The position numbers and the translations under genes are program-made. Shown in pieces: positions 9,190-17,262 of a stretch of DNA of 64,000 bases. Origin of the DNA: Oscillospiraceae bacterium (GTDB lineage Bacteria > Bacillota > Clostridia > Oscillospirales > Ruminococcaceae); contig CP107208.1 in NCBI GenBank assembly GCA_025758045.1, positions 2,790,001 through 2,854,000 of the forward strand, in the 5' to 3' direction. The notes beneath the pieces are model-generated. The model was not told the origin of the DNA. It worked only from the letters and a program-made list of their open reading frames with translations, and did not search any database. Numbering within the stretch: position 1 is the first letter of the stretch; each line of letters opens with the position of its first letter.

Positions 9190-9687
9190 TTAATACTCCA
9201 CACCCTCGCGGGCGGCAATGCCCTGGGTGTAGGGGTGCTTGTGCATCTGCATTTCGGTAGAGTAGTCGGCGGCGTCCTGCAGCCAAGGGGCCGGGTCGCG
9301 GCCTGTGACGACGACTTCCCTGCCGCCCTTGGCAAAAGCTGCCGCTTTGCGCAGCAGGGCTTCGTCCAGGATGTTGCTTTTTAACGCAGCGCAGGCTTCG
9401 TCCAGCACCAGCAGGTCAAAGGGCTGTGCCAGGGCTTTCTCCAGTGCGTCCGCGGATACGGCCCGTGCCTGGGCCTTGTCGTTCTCGTCCATCAGCCAGG
9501 TGAATTTGGCGTTGGGGCAGGCGTAGACTGTGGCCCCGGCTGTGCGCAGCGGGGCAATTTCGCCGCTGGTGCCGTCCTTTAAAAACTGCACAATCACCAC
9601 GCGCCGCCCATGGCCCAGCGCCCGCAGCGCCAGCCCCATGGCCGCCGTAGTTTTTCCCTTGCCGTTGCCCCAGTATAGATGCAGCAT
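9190..9687 (-). CDS. cobO: Cob(I)yrinic acid a,c-diamide adenosyltransferase (CobO/BtuR type)
   Basis: CobO transfers the adenosyl group of ATP to cobalt in corrinoid synthesis or salvage. The Walker A-like loop WGNGKGKTTAAMG starts at about residue 6, followed by VVIVQFLKDG and the DLLVLDEACAAL Walker B segment. The 165-residue length is normal. No other cobalamin gene lies nearby, which suggests corrinoid salvage rather than synthesis. It starts 15 bases after the symporter stop and probably shares that transcript. Confidence 0.93.
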   Translation of the reverse strand: MLHLYWGNGKGKTTAAMGLALRALGHGRRVVIVQFLKDGTSGEIAPLRTAGATVYACPNAKFTWLMDENDKAQARAVSADALEKALAQPFDLLVLDEACAALKSNILDEALLRKAAAFAKGGREVVVTGRDPAPWLQDAADYSTEMQMHKHPYTQGIAAREGVEY

Positions 9688-9702
9688 GGAATTTTCCCCG
9701 CT

Positions 9703-11103
9703 TTAGCCGTTGGCTTTTTCAGATGCAAAAAATTCTTTGGTCAGGTTGACTACCGTGCCGGAAAGCAGCAGCAGGGCAATCAGGTTCGGGATACTCATCA
9801 GGCCGTTGAAGGTGTCGGCTACACTCCACAGCAGGCCCAGGTCCACCGTAGCGCCCAGGATGGACACGAAAGAGTACACCACAAAGAACGGACGCACGAC
9901 CTTGTCATTATGGCACAGGAACGCCAAAAAGCGCGAGCCGTACAGGCCCCAGCCGATGATGGTGGAGAACGCAAAGCAGCACAGTGCCACCGCCGTAAAG
10001 ATGGACGCCCAGCCGCCGTAGGTGGTAGTAAAGCCGGAGATGGTCAGTTCGGCGCCCGCGGCGGTGCCGTAGTTGACAGTGATGCCGCTGCACAGGATGA
10101 CCATCGCCGTCAGGGTGCAGATGACGATGGTGTCAGCGAAGACCTCAAAAATACCGAACATACCCTGTTTGACCGGCTTTTTGGTGTCGGCGCAGGCATG
10201 GGCGATGGAGCCGGTGCCAAGGCCGGCTTCGTTGGAGAAGATGCCGCGGGAAACGCCCTTCTGCATGCTGATAAACAGGCTGCCGATGGTGCCGCCGGTG
10301 AAGGCCGCCGGGTTGAAGGCGCCGGCAAAAATAGCTTCCAGCACCAGCGGGAAACGTGGGAGATTCAGCACCACAACGCCCACCGCCAGCACGATGTAAA
10401 ACAGCGCCATAAAGGGCACGAGGCGCTCGCTTACGCTGCCAATACGCTTGATGCCGCCCAGCAACACCATGGCGACCAGCATGGCCACCACGATGCCGAC
10501 CACGAGGTTCAGTGTGGAGAGCGCACCATTGCCGACAACGTTGTACTCCAGCAGGGCGGTATCGATGGCCGCCACGATGGTGTTGACCTGAGTGGCGTTG
10601 CCGGTGCCGAACACCGTCAGCACGCCGAACAGCGAGTACAGCACAGCCAAAAACTGCCAATGCTTGCCCAGGCCGTTTTTAATATAGTACATCGGGCCGC
10701 CGACCCACTCGCCCGCGGCGTTGCGCTCACGGAAATGGACGGCCAGCGTGACCTCGGCAAACTTGGTGCACATGCCCAGCAGTGCCGAGCACCACATCCA
10801 GAACACCGCGCCTGGTCCGCCGATGGCGATGGCACCCGCCACGCCTGCAATGTTGCCGGTGCCTACGGTGCCCGCCAGCGCAGTGCATACCGCCTGGAAC
10901 GGCGTCATAGCGCCGTCCGAGGCATCCTTTTTGCGGAACATGCGGCCGATGGTGGTTTTGATGACATACGGAAATTTGCGGATCTGCAAAAAGCCTGTCC
11001 GCACGCTGAGCAGCAGCCCCACGCCAATGATGCACACCATGGCCGGGACACCCCAGACAAAGTTGTTGACTGTCTGGTTGACAGCCGCAATCGTTTCTAA
11101 CAT
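9703..11103 (-). CDS. Alanine/glycine:cation symporter (AGCS family)
   Basis: This sodium-coupled alanine or glycine importer is of the AgcS/AlsT family, with about ten or more membrane segments. Hallmarks include the family block NIAGVAGAIAIGGPGAVFWMW and GWGLYGSRFLAFL near the end. From the ATG at 11103 it begins MLETIAAVNQTVNNFVWGVP and has 466 residues. GGGGAGG lies only three bases before that ATG; an ATG at 11115 (MGRIMLETI) is an alternative. The leader holds a promoter and a terminator-like hairpin, so attenuation is possible. Confidence 0.93.
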   Translation of the reverse strand: MLETIAAVNQTVNNFVWGVPAMVCIIGVGLLLSVRTGFLQIRKFPYVIKTTIGRMFRKKDASDGAMTPFQAVCTALAGTVGTGNIAGVAGAIAIGGPGAVFWMWCSALLGMCTKFAEVTLAVHFRERNAAGEWVGGPMYYIKNGLGKHWQFLAVLYSLFGVLTVFGTGNATQVNTIVAAIDTALLEYNVVGNGALSTLNLVVGIVVAMLVAMVLLGGIKRIGSVSERLVPFMALFYIVLAVGVVVLNLPRFPLVLEAIFAGAFNPAAFTGGTIGSLFISMQKGVSRGIFSNEAGLGTGSIAHACADTKKPVKQGMFGIFEVFADTIVICTLTAMVILCSGITVNYGTAAGAELTISGFTTTYGGWASIFTAVALCCFAFSTIIGWGLYGSRFLAFLCHNDKVVRPFFVVYSFVSILGATVDLGLLWSVADTFNGLMSIPNLIALLLLSGTVVNLTKEFFASEKANG

Positions 11104-11145
11104 AATCCTCCCCATTCCCTCTCGATTTAGGAATCCCACAAATAC

Positions 11146-11185
11146 AAAAAGGTCACGAGCCGTGCGTACACATTGGCTCATGACC
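11146..11185 (-). terminator. Terminator-like hairpin in the symporter leader
   Basis: On the minus strand, GGTCATGAGCC pairs with GGCTCGTGACC (one G-U pair) around a 13-base loop, followed by TTTTT. It lies between the promoter at 11206-11234 and the symporter start, so it would sit in the 5' leader. An attenuator or a short terminated RNA are the obvious readings. Confidence 0.75.
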
Positions 11186-11205
11186 TGTTTGCATCGTACT
11201 GATTC

Positions 11206-11234
11206 AGTATAGCATTTTATAAGGAGGTTTGCAA
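11206..11234 (-). promoter_or_regulatory. Sigma-A promoter of the symporter-cobO unit
   Basis: Minus strand TTGCAA (11229-11234) and TATACT (11206-11211) are separated by 17 bases. Transcription would start near 11199, just before the leader hairpin. Confidence 0.75.
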
Positions 11235-11256
11235 GGGATTACTTGACGTAAACCCC

Positions 11257-11556
11257 TTACTTGTTTTCCGGCAGATGCCACTTCCAATCCAAAATTTCGG
11301 GCATATCCTGGCCGATCTCGTGGATGTAGTTCTTGTGAGCGACCAGCTTGTCGTTCATCTGCTGGATGAGGTACGCACCGCGGTTGCCCAGCTGGGGCAG
11401 ATGCAGCAGCGCATCCTTGACCAGATGGAAGCGGTCGATCTCGTTCTGCACACGCATATCAAACGGCGTGGTGATGGTGCCTTCCTCCTGGTAGCCGTGG
11501 ACACTCAGGTTGCGGTTGGTGCGCTCGTACTCTGCCTTGACTTCCCTTGTCACCAA
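11257..11556 (-). pseudogene. Phosphoketolase C-terminal fragment (xfp remnant)
   Basis: About 90 residues match the extreme C-terminus of xylulose-5-phosphate/fructose-6-phosphate phosphoketolase: YERTNRNLSVHGY, then EEGTITTPFDMRVQNEIDRF and the family-typical end up to DWKWHLPENK. A complete enzyme is close to 800 residues, so nearly 90% of the gene is missing at the 5' side. Homology stops at about 11530; beyond that the strand is antisense to the GPH transporter gene. No promoter or start is evident. It is a broken remnant ending close to the symporter promoter. Confidence 0.85.
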
Positions 11557-12508
11557 GAACAGCGCCGAGCGTGTTGAGATGGGTTCCTACCGCTTCATGT
11601 TCGCGTTCGCCACCAGCCTTGCAATCCAGTCTTTCACGCTGCTGGCCGTCTCCGCACTGGGTGACACTGCCGAAGCATGGCGCACCGTGGCTATCGTCTA
11701 CGCCATTATCGGTCTGATCGTCAACACGCTCTCTGTCTTCTCCGTCAAGGAGTTGCCGGAGGAAGAGTTTGTCGATACCACGGATAAAGCCGAAATCGAG
11801 AAAGACGAGAAGTACGGTCTTGTCGAGGCTGCCAAGTTGCTGATTTCCAACAAATACTACCTGATGATCTGCGTCACCTACATTTTGCAGCAGATCTATG
11901 GTGCCATGATCAGTATGGGTACCTTCTACACCGCCCATATTCTTGGTGACAAAAACCTGTCCGGCGTGTTCTCCCGGGCCATCAACATCCCTTTGATCAT
12001 CGCACTGGTCTTTACACCGACCCTCGTTGCCAAGATGCACGGTATGTACAAACTGAATGTCGGCAGCTACGCCCTCGCTACCGTGGCCCGTGCGCTCGTT
12101 GTGGTGGCCGGCTATACGGGTTCCGGCGATGTCAAGATGATGCTGCTCTTTACGGCCATTGCTGCACTGGGTCAGGGCCCGTGGCAGGGTGACATGAACG
12201 CCGTTATCGCCTCCTGCTCAGAGTGCACTTGGCTGACGAAGCATAAGCGTGTGGACGGCACGATGTACTCCTGCACCTCGCTCGGCGTCAAGCTGGGCGG
12301 CGGTCTCGGCACCGCCATCACCGGCTGGCTGCTGGCATTCAGCAACTATGATAAGGCACTGGCCGTGCAGCCGGAATCCTGCATCAATATGCTGAAACTC
12401 ATGTGCCTCGTAATTCCCTTGGTGCTGGACGCCATCATTACCTTTATTCTCTCCCGCATGAAGGTCGAGGAGGCCAACGATAAGATCCGCGCCGAAATGA
12501 AAAACTGA
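11537..12508 (+). pseudogene. GPH-family sugar:cation symporter, 5'-truncated
   Basis: This is the C-terminal two-thirds of an MFS glycoside-pentoside-hexuronide symporter. It enters at the cytoplasmic-loop sequence LTSLVTKNSAERVEMGSYRF, which normally lies about 130 residues into the protein, and then runs intact through the remaining membrane helices to EVEEANDKIRAEMKN-like charged residues at the end (VEEANDKIRAEMKN). Family members are about 450-500 residues. No ATG or SD suits the beginning; only a TTG at 11510, inside phosphoketolase-derived DNA, is in frame. It is probably non-functional, although an internal ATG (MGSYRFMFAF) could start a shorter product. Confidence 0.85.
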
Positions 12509-12532
12509 TATTTACTATTTTCCTTCTAAAAA

Positions 12533-12563
12533 GGGGCTGTTGCAATACGGCAGTTCCTTTTTT
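12533..12563 (+). terminator. Intrinsic terminator after the GPH remnant
   Basis: GGGGCTGTTG and CGGCAGTTCC form a ten-pair stem including G-U pairs around CAATA, followed by TTTTTT. It lies 25 bases after the transporter stop. Confidence 0.75.
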
Positions 12564-12626
12564 ATATGAATAGGTATAAGAATAAACAGTATTCATGAAG
12601 TGGTCATATTCTGATTCTAGAACTAG

Positions 12627-12674
12627 AAAAGCTTGCAAACAGTGGTACTTTCATGTCCCGTTTGCAAGCTTTTT
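12627..12674. terminator. Long-armed hairpin between convergent genes
   Basis: AAAAGCTTGCAAAC (12627-12640) is the exact reverse complement of 12660... (GTTTGCAAGCTTTT, to 12674 with one offset base), with a 19-base loop. T-runs occur on both strands, so it can end the minus-strand sugar operon (last stop at 12801) as well as plus-strand transcripts. The 12675-12800 stretch holds nothing else I recognise. Confidence 0.75.
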
Positions 12675-12800
12675 CGAATTTAACGCAGAAAACCTAATCC
12701 ACACTCATTGTGTAATGAGAATTAGATTTTTCCGGTATCACACATAGCAGGTTTCTCCTTTGCATCCGTGAAGACGCACTTATTGTTCACCTAGCGTTTT

Positions 12801-13649
12801 TTATAAATGAATCATTTCTATAATCTTGTTCATGGCATATTTGTCTGCATATAGGCTTACCTCGGGAAACTGCTTATAGTTGGGCAGCATTTCAAGCGTG
12901 ATGTAATCATCATACCCGATTCCTGCGATGGCCTTTGCAACCGCCGGGAAATCAACATCACCTGCAAAGAGATCTACGAAAGCGCCGATGCCTGCCTGAT
13001 CAAAGCGATAGTCAGACATATGTAGCTTTTTGATGCGGTGGCCGAGGATCTCGATCCATTGTTCCGGGTAGCCGATATACACGGCATTGCCGACATCCAG
13101 ATACATACCTACATAGTCGGAGCCGATCTCATCCAGAAACCGCCGAGTTTCCAATGGGGAAAGGAGGAAGCGATTCCAAACATTTTCAATGCCAATTGCC
13201 ACATCCGCAGCTTTTGCTTCGGGTACTAGTCGGCTCAATGCGTCTTGCGCACGCTCATAGGCAATATCGTACCGGATCTTTTCTGGGTGCTCTACAAAAT
13301 TGCAACCGACATAACCGGGAACAACCAGAATCGTTTTAGCCCCCAGAAGGTACGCAGCTTCGATCTGCTTTTGTACAATGCCAAACGCTTTTTGCCGGGT
13401 CTTCTCGCTGTCAGAGACGAGATTATTCTGCCACAGGCTCCATACCCCTACGCTGGGGATCTCCAGGCCCATATCATCGGCCATCCTTTTCATGGCCAGG
13501 ACATCTTTTTCCGGGGTTTGCGGGTTCAGATAGCCGGATTCACTCAAAACCGGCTCCACGCCATCATAGCCTGCTTTTTTCGCATGTTCAAACATCCAGC
13601 GGACATCCGTATTTTCGGAAAAAGAGAACAAACTAATACCTTGTTTCAT
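12801..13649 (-). CDS. Sugar phosphate isomerase/epimerase (TIM barrel)
   Basis: This 282-residue xylose-isomerase-like TIM barrel starts MKQGISLFSFSENTDVRWMF. It has the family metal/substrate residues in GIENVWNRF (Glu), MYLDVGNAV (Asp), KKLHMSDYRFD (His/Asp) and YITLEMLP (final Glu). Such enzymes interconvert ketoses, keto-sugar phosphates or inositol intermediates; the substrate cannot be read from sequence. It is the last gene of the ROK-regulated operon, 7 bases after the oxidoreductase, and is followed by a strong hairpin. Confidence 0.85.
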   Translation of the reverse strand: MKQGISLFSFSENTDVRWMFEHAKKAGYDGVEPVLSESGYLNPQTPEKDVLAMKRMADDMGLEIPSVGVWSLWQNNLVSDSEKTRQKAFGIVQKQIEAAYLLGAKTILVVPGYVGCNFVEHPEKIRYDIAYERAQDALSRLVPEAKAADVAIGIENVWNRFLLSPLETRRFLDEIGSDYVGMYLDVGNAVYIGYPEQWIEILGHRIKKLHMSDYRFDQAGIGAFVDLFAGDVDFPAVAKAIAGIGYDDYITLEMLPNYKQFPEVSLYADKYAMNKIIEMIHL

Positions 13650-13656
13650 AACATCC

Positions 13657-14658
13657 TCACGAAACCGTTACGGTTTTCTGCGTTTCCAAAGATTCGCGAA
13701 TCGCCACGATCACAGAGAGCACATGGCGGACATCGGCCGGGGTAATTACCGTGATCGGCGTACCGGCCTCGATATGGCCGATGAAATCTTCGAGTTCCTT
13801 CTGGTAGGCATCATAGGGATCTATGGCCAGAGTTTCGGTTTTGCCGTCACCATAGACCGTGGTGGAGCGGGACGCCGCCGCGATGTTTTCCAAGTTAGCA
13901 CCAGCACCCATATGGTAACAGTATGCCTTTTTATCGCCAACAACATTCAGCTCTGTCGTAAAGGGGAATCCGCTGGGCATTTCCAGGATTCCCTCAGCCG
14001 TAGCTTCCATACCGTTTTCAAAGGTCAAGGATGTTGCCACATGGTTCCAGCAGCCGACGTTGTTCTTGTGGCCGATGGCATAGACCTGCTTCACCTTGCC
14101 GAACAGGTAGCACAGATAATCAATATCATGCAGGTGCAGATCGAACAGGCCTCCGCCGCTGTTTTCGGCACGGCGATACCACTCGCTCCAGGCGGGATGC
14201 TCCGAAAGGCGGCTGGCACGGGCATACTTAATCGTTCCCAGTTTCCCTGTTTCTACCATTTCCTTGGCCCGGACGTATTCAGGCCAGAAACGGACGACCT
14301 GTCCCACGGCAAACTGAACACCGGCCTCTTTGGTAGCGGCAATCATACGGTCAAGTGATTCGAGCGACAGCGTGACAGGTTTTTCACAGATGACGTGCTT
14401 TTTATGCCCCGCAGCCAGCAGGACATATTGCTCATGTAAAAAGGTAGGCAGGCAAATATCCACAACATCGATATCTGCTGTGTTCAGCATGCTTTCACCG
14501 TCGTTATACCAATCACATCCGGCAAACTCAGCGAGGTCTTTGCCCTGCTTTTCATTCAGATCACAAACAGCTGTAACCTTTGCGTTCGGCATGGCCTTGT
14601 AGGCTGTTACATGGGTACGTCCCATAAATCCTGCTCCAATAACAGCAACATTTACCAC
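13657..14658 (-). CDS. Gfo/Idh/MocA family NAD(P)-dependent oxidoreductase
   Basis: This 333-residue dehydrogenase oxidises or epimerises sugars or inositols. The Rossmann motif is GAGFMGRTH at about residues 8-16, and CEKPVTLS holds the catalytic Lys of the EKP motif. The C-terminal half has GGGLFDLHLHDIDYLCYLFG with the substrate-site Asp/His pattern. The start appears to be a GTG at 14658, preceded by AAAGG 11 bases upstream, so the SD is weak. It lies between the ABC permease and the second isomerase, consistent with oxidation of the imported sugar. Confidence 0.88.
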   Translation of the reverse strand: MVNVAVIGAGFMGRTHVTAYKAMPNAKVTAVCDLNEKQGKDLAEFAGCDWYNDGESMLNTADIDVVDICLPTFLHEQYVLLAAGHKKHVICEKPVTLSLESLDRMIAATKEAGVQFAVGQVVRFWPEYVRAKEMVETGKLGTIKYARASRLSEHPAWSEWYRRAENSGGGLFDLHLHDIDYLCYLFGKVKQVYAIGHKNNVGCWNHVATSLTFENGMEATAEGILEMPSGFPFTTELNVVGDKKAYCYHMGAGANLENIAAASRSTTVYGDGKTETLAIDPYDAYQKELEDFIGHIEAGTPITVITPADVRHVLSVIVAIRESLETQKTVTVS

Positions 14659-14679
14659 TTACTACACAACCTTTCAGAT

Positions 14680-15642
14680 TTATTTCTTCTTGATGTTATT
14701 GATGTTGCTCAGGACGACTGCCGCAACAATGATAGCGCCGGTAATAATCGTCTGTACGTTATTATCAACGCCTAGGATGTTCATAGCATTGGAGATGACA
14801 CCCATCAGCAGGCAGCCGAGGAATGCGCCGCTGATCGTACCCTTGCCGCCGTCGAAGGTGACACCGCCGATAATAGCAGCGGCTAGGGCGTTCGTTTCAT
14901 AGTTGGTACCGGCGTTCGAGGTAATGGAGTCAATACGGGCAACAAATACGATGCTGGCAACCGCGCAGAACAGACCAGAAATGCCATAAACAATGATCTT
15001 ATAACGGTTCACGTTAATACCGGACAGGAAAGCGTTCTTTTCATTACCACCCAGGGCGACTACACGGCGGCCGAACTTGGTGTAAGTCATCATGAGATAC
15101 GCTACCATGACCATGGCCAGCAAAACCAGCAGCATGGGCGAGAAAATTTCGAAGTACTTGGTTTTCAAGCCGTTGAATGCACCGCCGAAGTTCATGATAC
15201 GTCCACCGGAAACCGTTAGGGCAATGCCATAAAACATCTTACTGGTGCCCAGTGTAATGACCAGCGGAATGCACTTACTTTTTGCAATGATAGCGCCGTT
15301 GAGCAAACCACAGGCTGCACCGGTAACAAGGCCAGCCAGCACAGCGATAAAGGTGGGCAGACCATTGTCCAACACTACGTACATAACAACACCGCAGACG
15401 ACCATAATATTGCCGATGGACAGGTCAATACCGCCGGAGATCAGCAGAATGCTCATTGCCATTGTCAGAATACCCAGCACGCAGATCTGCTGGAAAATTG
15501 CGACAATGTTATTGATGCCAATAAAATTAGGGTTGATACACGAAATAATTACGACAATCAATGCGATAACGATTGCCAAAAGGACCCGCTGGTCCTTAAA
15601 AATATTTTTAGCCGGAGAAAGGCTAGTCTTTTTATCAGCCAT
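14680..15642 (-). CDS. Sugar ABC transporter permease (RbsC family)
   Basis: This 320-residue hydrophobic permease of the ribose/xylose/galactose type has a cytoplasmic N-terminus (MADKKTSLSPAKNIFKDQRV), then repeated membrane helices including the family block SILLISGGIDLSIGNIM and the NALAAAIIGGVTFDGGKGT segment near the C-terminus. It ends in NNIKKK. Its ATG overlaps the end of the ATPase gene by 8 bases, so the two are translationally coupled. It forms the channel of the importer with the neighbouring ATPase and binding protein. Confidence 0.93.
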   Translation of the reverse strand: MADKKTSLSPAKNIFKDQRVLLAIVIALIVVIISCINPNFIGINNIVAIFQQICVLGILTMAMSILLISGGIDLSIGNIMVVCGVVMYVVLDNGLPTFIAVLAGLVTGAACGLLNGAIIAKSKCIPLVITLGTSKMFYGIALTVSGGRIMNFGGAFNGLKTKYFEIFSPMLLVLLAMVMVAYLMMTYTKFGRRVVALGGNEKNAFLSGINVNRYKIIVYGISGLFCAVASIVFVARIDSITSNAGTNYETNALAAAIIGGVTFDGGKGTISGAFLGCLLMGVISNAMNILGVDNNVQTIITGAIIVAAVVLSNINNIKKK

Positions 15643-17158
15643 CTTTATTTACTCCCAATGCACGTTTAATGATTTCCTGTTCGTTGATCTGCTCGCCTTT
15701 CAGCTCACAATCAATGCGGCCATCCCGAACCACCAAAACTCTGTCGCTCATGCTGATAAGTTCCGGCATATCAGAGCTGATCATCAGGATACACTTGCCC
15801 TGCTTTGTCAGGTTGCTCATCTGTTTGTAAAACTCGGCTTTGGCATTGACATCAATACCGCGGGTAGGTTCATCAAAAATGTAAATATCCTGTTCCGCAT
15901 ACAGCCACTTTGCCAGGACTACTTTCTGCTGGTTGCCACCGGAAAGGTAAACTGCCTCGGTCCACACGCTGGGCGTTTTGACTCGCAGTTCTTTCAGCAG
16001 CGGCTCGATCAGCGGCGGAAACTTTTTGATATTCACAAAGAATCCTTTGATCTTTTCCCGCAGGCCTATGATCGTTGCATTTTCCAGCACGCTGGCATGC
16101 AGCATCAGGCCAAGCTTCTGGCGATCCTCTGTAATAAATGCGATACCTGCATTAATACTGTCGTTCGGGTCCTTGATCTGCACCTCTTTGCCGTTGATGT
16201 AGATGTGCCCGCCGTAGCGGCTGTCTGCGCCTACCATAGCGCGCATCATCTCGGTACGGCCGGAACCGACCATGCCAGAGAAGCCTACGATCTCGCCCTT
16301 GTGCACAGTAAAATTGATTTTGGGGGAGTCTTTCGTCAGCTGCAAGTCTTTGACTTCCAGCATCACATCACCGATAGGACATTTCTCGCGGTCATAGAAC
16401 ATATCTATCGGGCGGCCTACCATGTCCTGCGTGATCTTGGTGATCTGCGTATCATGATTTTCGTTGGAGAAGGTGCTGATCACGGCTCCATCGCGGATTA
16501 CCGTAATACGGTCCGCAATCTCGACCACTTCGTTCAGGAAGTGGGAAATGTAGATGATACCGATTCCCATGCCTGCAATACGCTTGGTCAGCTCCGTGAC
16601 CTTTGCGGCATCCTCTACGTTGAACATTGATGTCGGTTCATCCATAATCAGCACACGGGGCTGCACGCTCAACGCTTTCAAGATCTTGACAAACTGCTGA
16701 TCCGAGACAGACAGATTTTCAATTTTGGTATCCAGCTTCAAATGGATACCCAGGTCATCCATCTGCCTTTGTGTTTCTTTCCGCATTGCGGGATAATCTA
16801 TGATTCCCAGTCCCTTGGTTTTTTCGTTGCCGACAAAAATATTTTCCACAACGTCCATGCTTGGAACCAGGTCATTTTCTTGGTAAACGATGTTGATTCC
16901 AAGCTGCTTGGACAAGAATGGATCGAACTTACTGTATTCTTTTCCATCCACCGTGATGGTTCCCTCGGTAGGTGTGTAAGCACCCGAAAGAACCTTCATC
17001 AGGGTAGATTTTCCTGCGCCGTTCTCGCCTACCAGGCAGTGGATTTCACCCGGATATACTTCAAAAGTGATACCGGACAAAGCCCAAACGCCAGAAAACT
17101 CCTTTTTGATATCTTTCATGGCAATAATGGGTTTTGTATTTTTGTAGTCACAAGGCAT
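15635..17158 (-). CDS. Sugar ABC transporter ATP-binding protein (RbsA/MglA family)
   Basis: This double-ABC ATPase powers a CUT2-type sugar importer. The first domain has a canonical Walker A (GENGAGKSTLMK) and IMDEPTSMF. The second has the degenerate GMVGSGRTEMMRA loop and the signature LSGGNQQKVVLAKWL, as expected for RbsA/MglA. I start it at the ATG at 17158 (MPCDYKNTKPIIAMKD, 507 residues) because GAGGGTGAG precedes it; the reading frame continues upstream but without family likeness. A GC-rich hairpin separates it from the binding-protein gene. Confidence 0.94.
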   Translation of the reverse strand: MPCDYKNTKPIIAMKDIKKEFSGVWALSGITFEVYPGEIHCLVGENGAGKSTLMKVLSGAYTPTEGTITVDGKEYSKFDPFLSKQLGINIVYQENDLVPSMDVVENIFVGNEKTKGLGIIDYPAMRKETQRQMDDLGIHLKLDTKIENLSVSDQQFVKILKALSVQPRVLIMDEPTSMFNVEDAAKVTELTKRIAGMGIGIIYISHFLNEVVEIADRITVIRDGAVISTFSNENHDTQITKITQDMVGRPIDMFYDREKCPIGDVMLEVKDLQLTKDSPKINFTVHKGEIVGFSGMVGSGRTEMMRAMVGADSRYGGHIYINGKEVQIKDPNDSINAGIAFITEDRQKLGLMLHASVLENATIIGLREKIKGFFVNIKKFPPLIEPLLKELRVKTPSVWTEAVYLSGGNQQKVVLAKWLYAEQDIYIFDEPTRGIDVNAKAEFYKQMSNLTKQGKCILMISSDMPELISMSDRVLVVRDGRIDCELKGEQINEQEIIKRALGVNKDG

Positions 17159-17183
17159 GTCTGATCTCACCCTCTTACAAAAA

Positions 17184-17226
17184 CGCCAGCCAGGCGCGCC
17201 GAATTTCACGGCACGGCCGGCTGGCG
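17184..17226 (-). terminator. Intergenic hairpin after the binding-protein gene
   Basis: CGCCAGCC (17184-17191) pairs exactly with GGCTGGCG (17219-17226) around a GC-rich loop. No U-run follows on the minus strand, so it is more likely an mRNA-stabilising or partial terminator element that favours binding-protein expression. Confidence 0.6.
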
Positions 17227-17262
17227 GTATATTAACTCATATCGTAGTATTCAATAGGCTAG

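Noticed and set aside
11146..11234. Glycine riboswitch or T-box before the AGCS symporter
   Set aside because: The leader between promoter and start is only about 95 bases and contains just one hairpin; no glycine aptamer core or T-box sequence is visible.
11459..12040. 193-codon minus-strand frame continuing from the phosphoketolase fragment region
   Set aside because: It is antisense to the GPH transporter remnant, in a different frame from the phosphoketolase fragment, and has a low-complexity composition.
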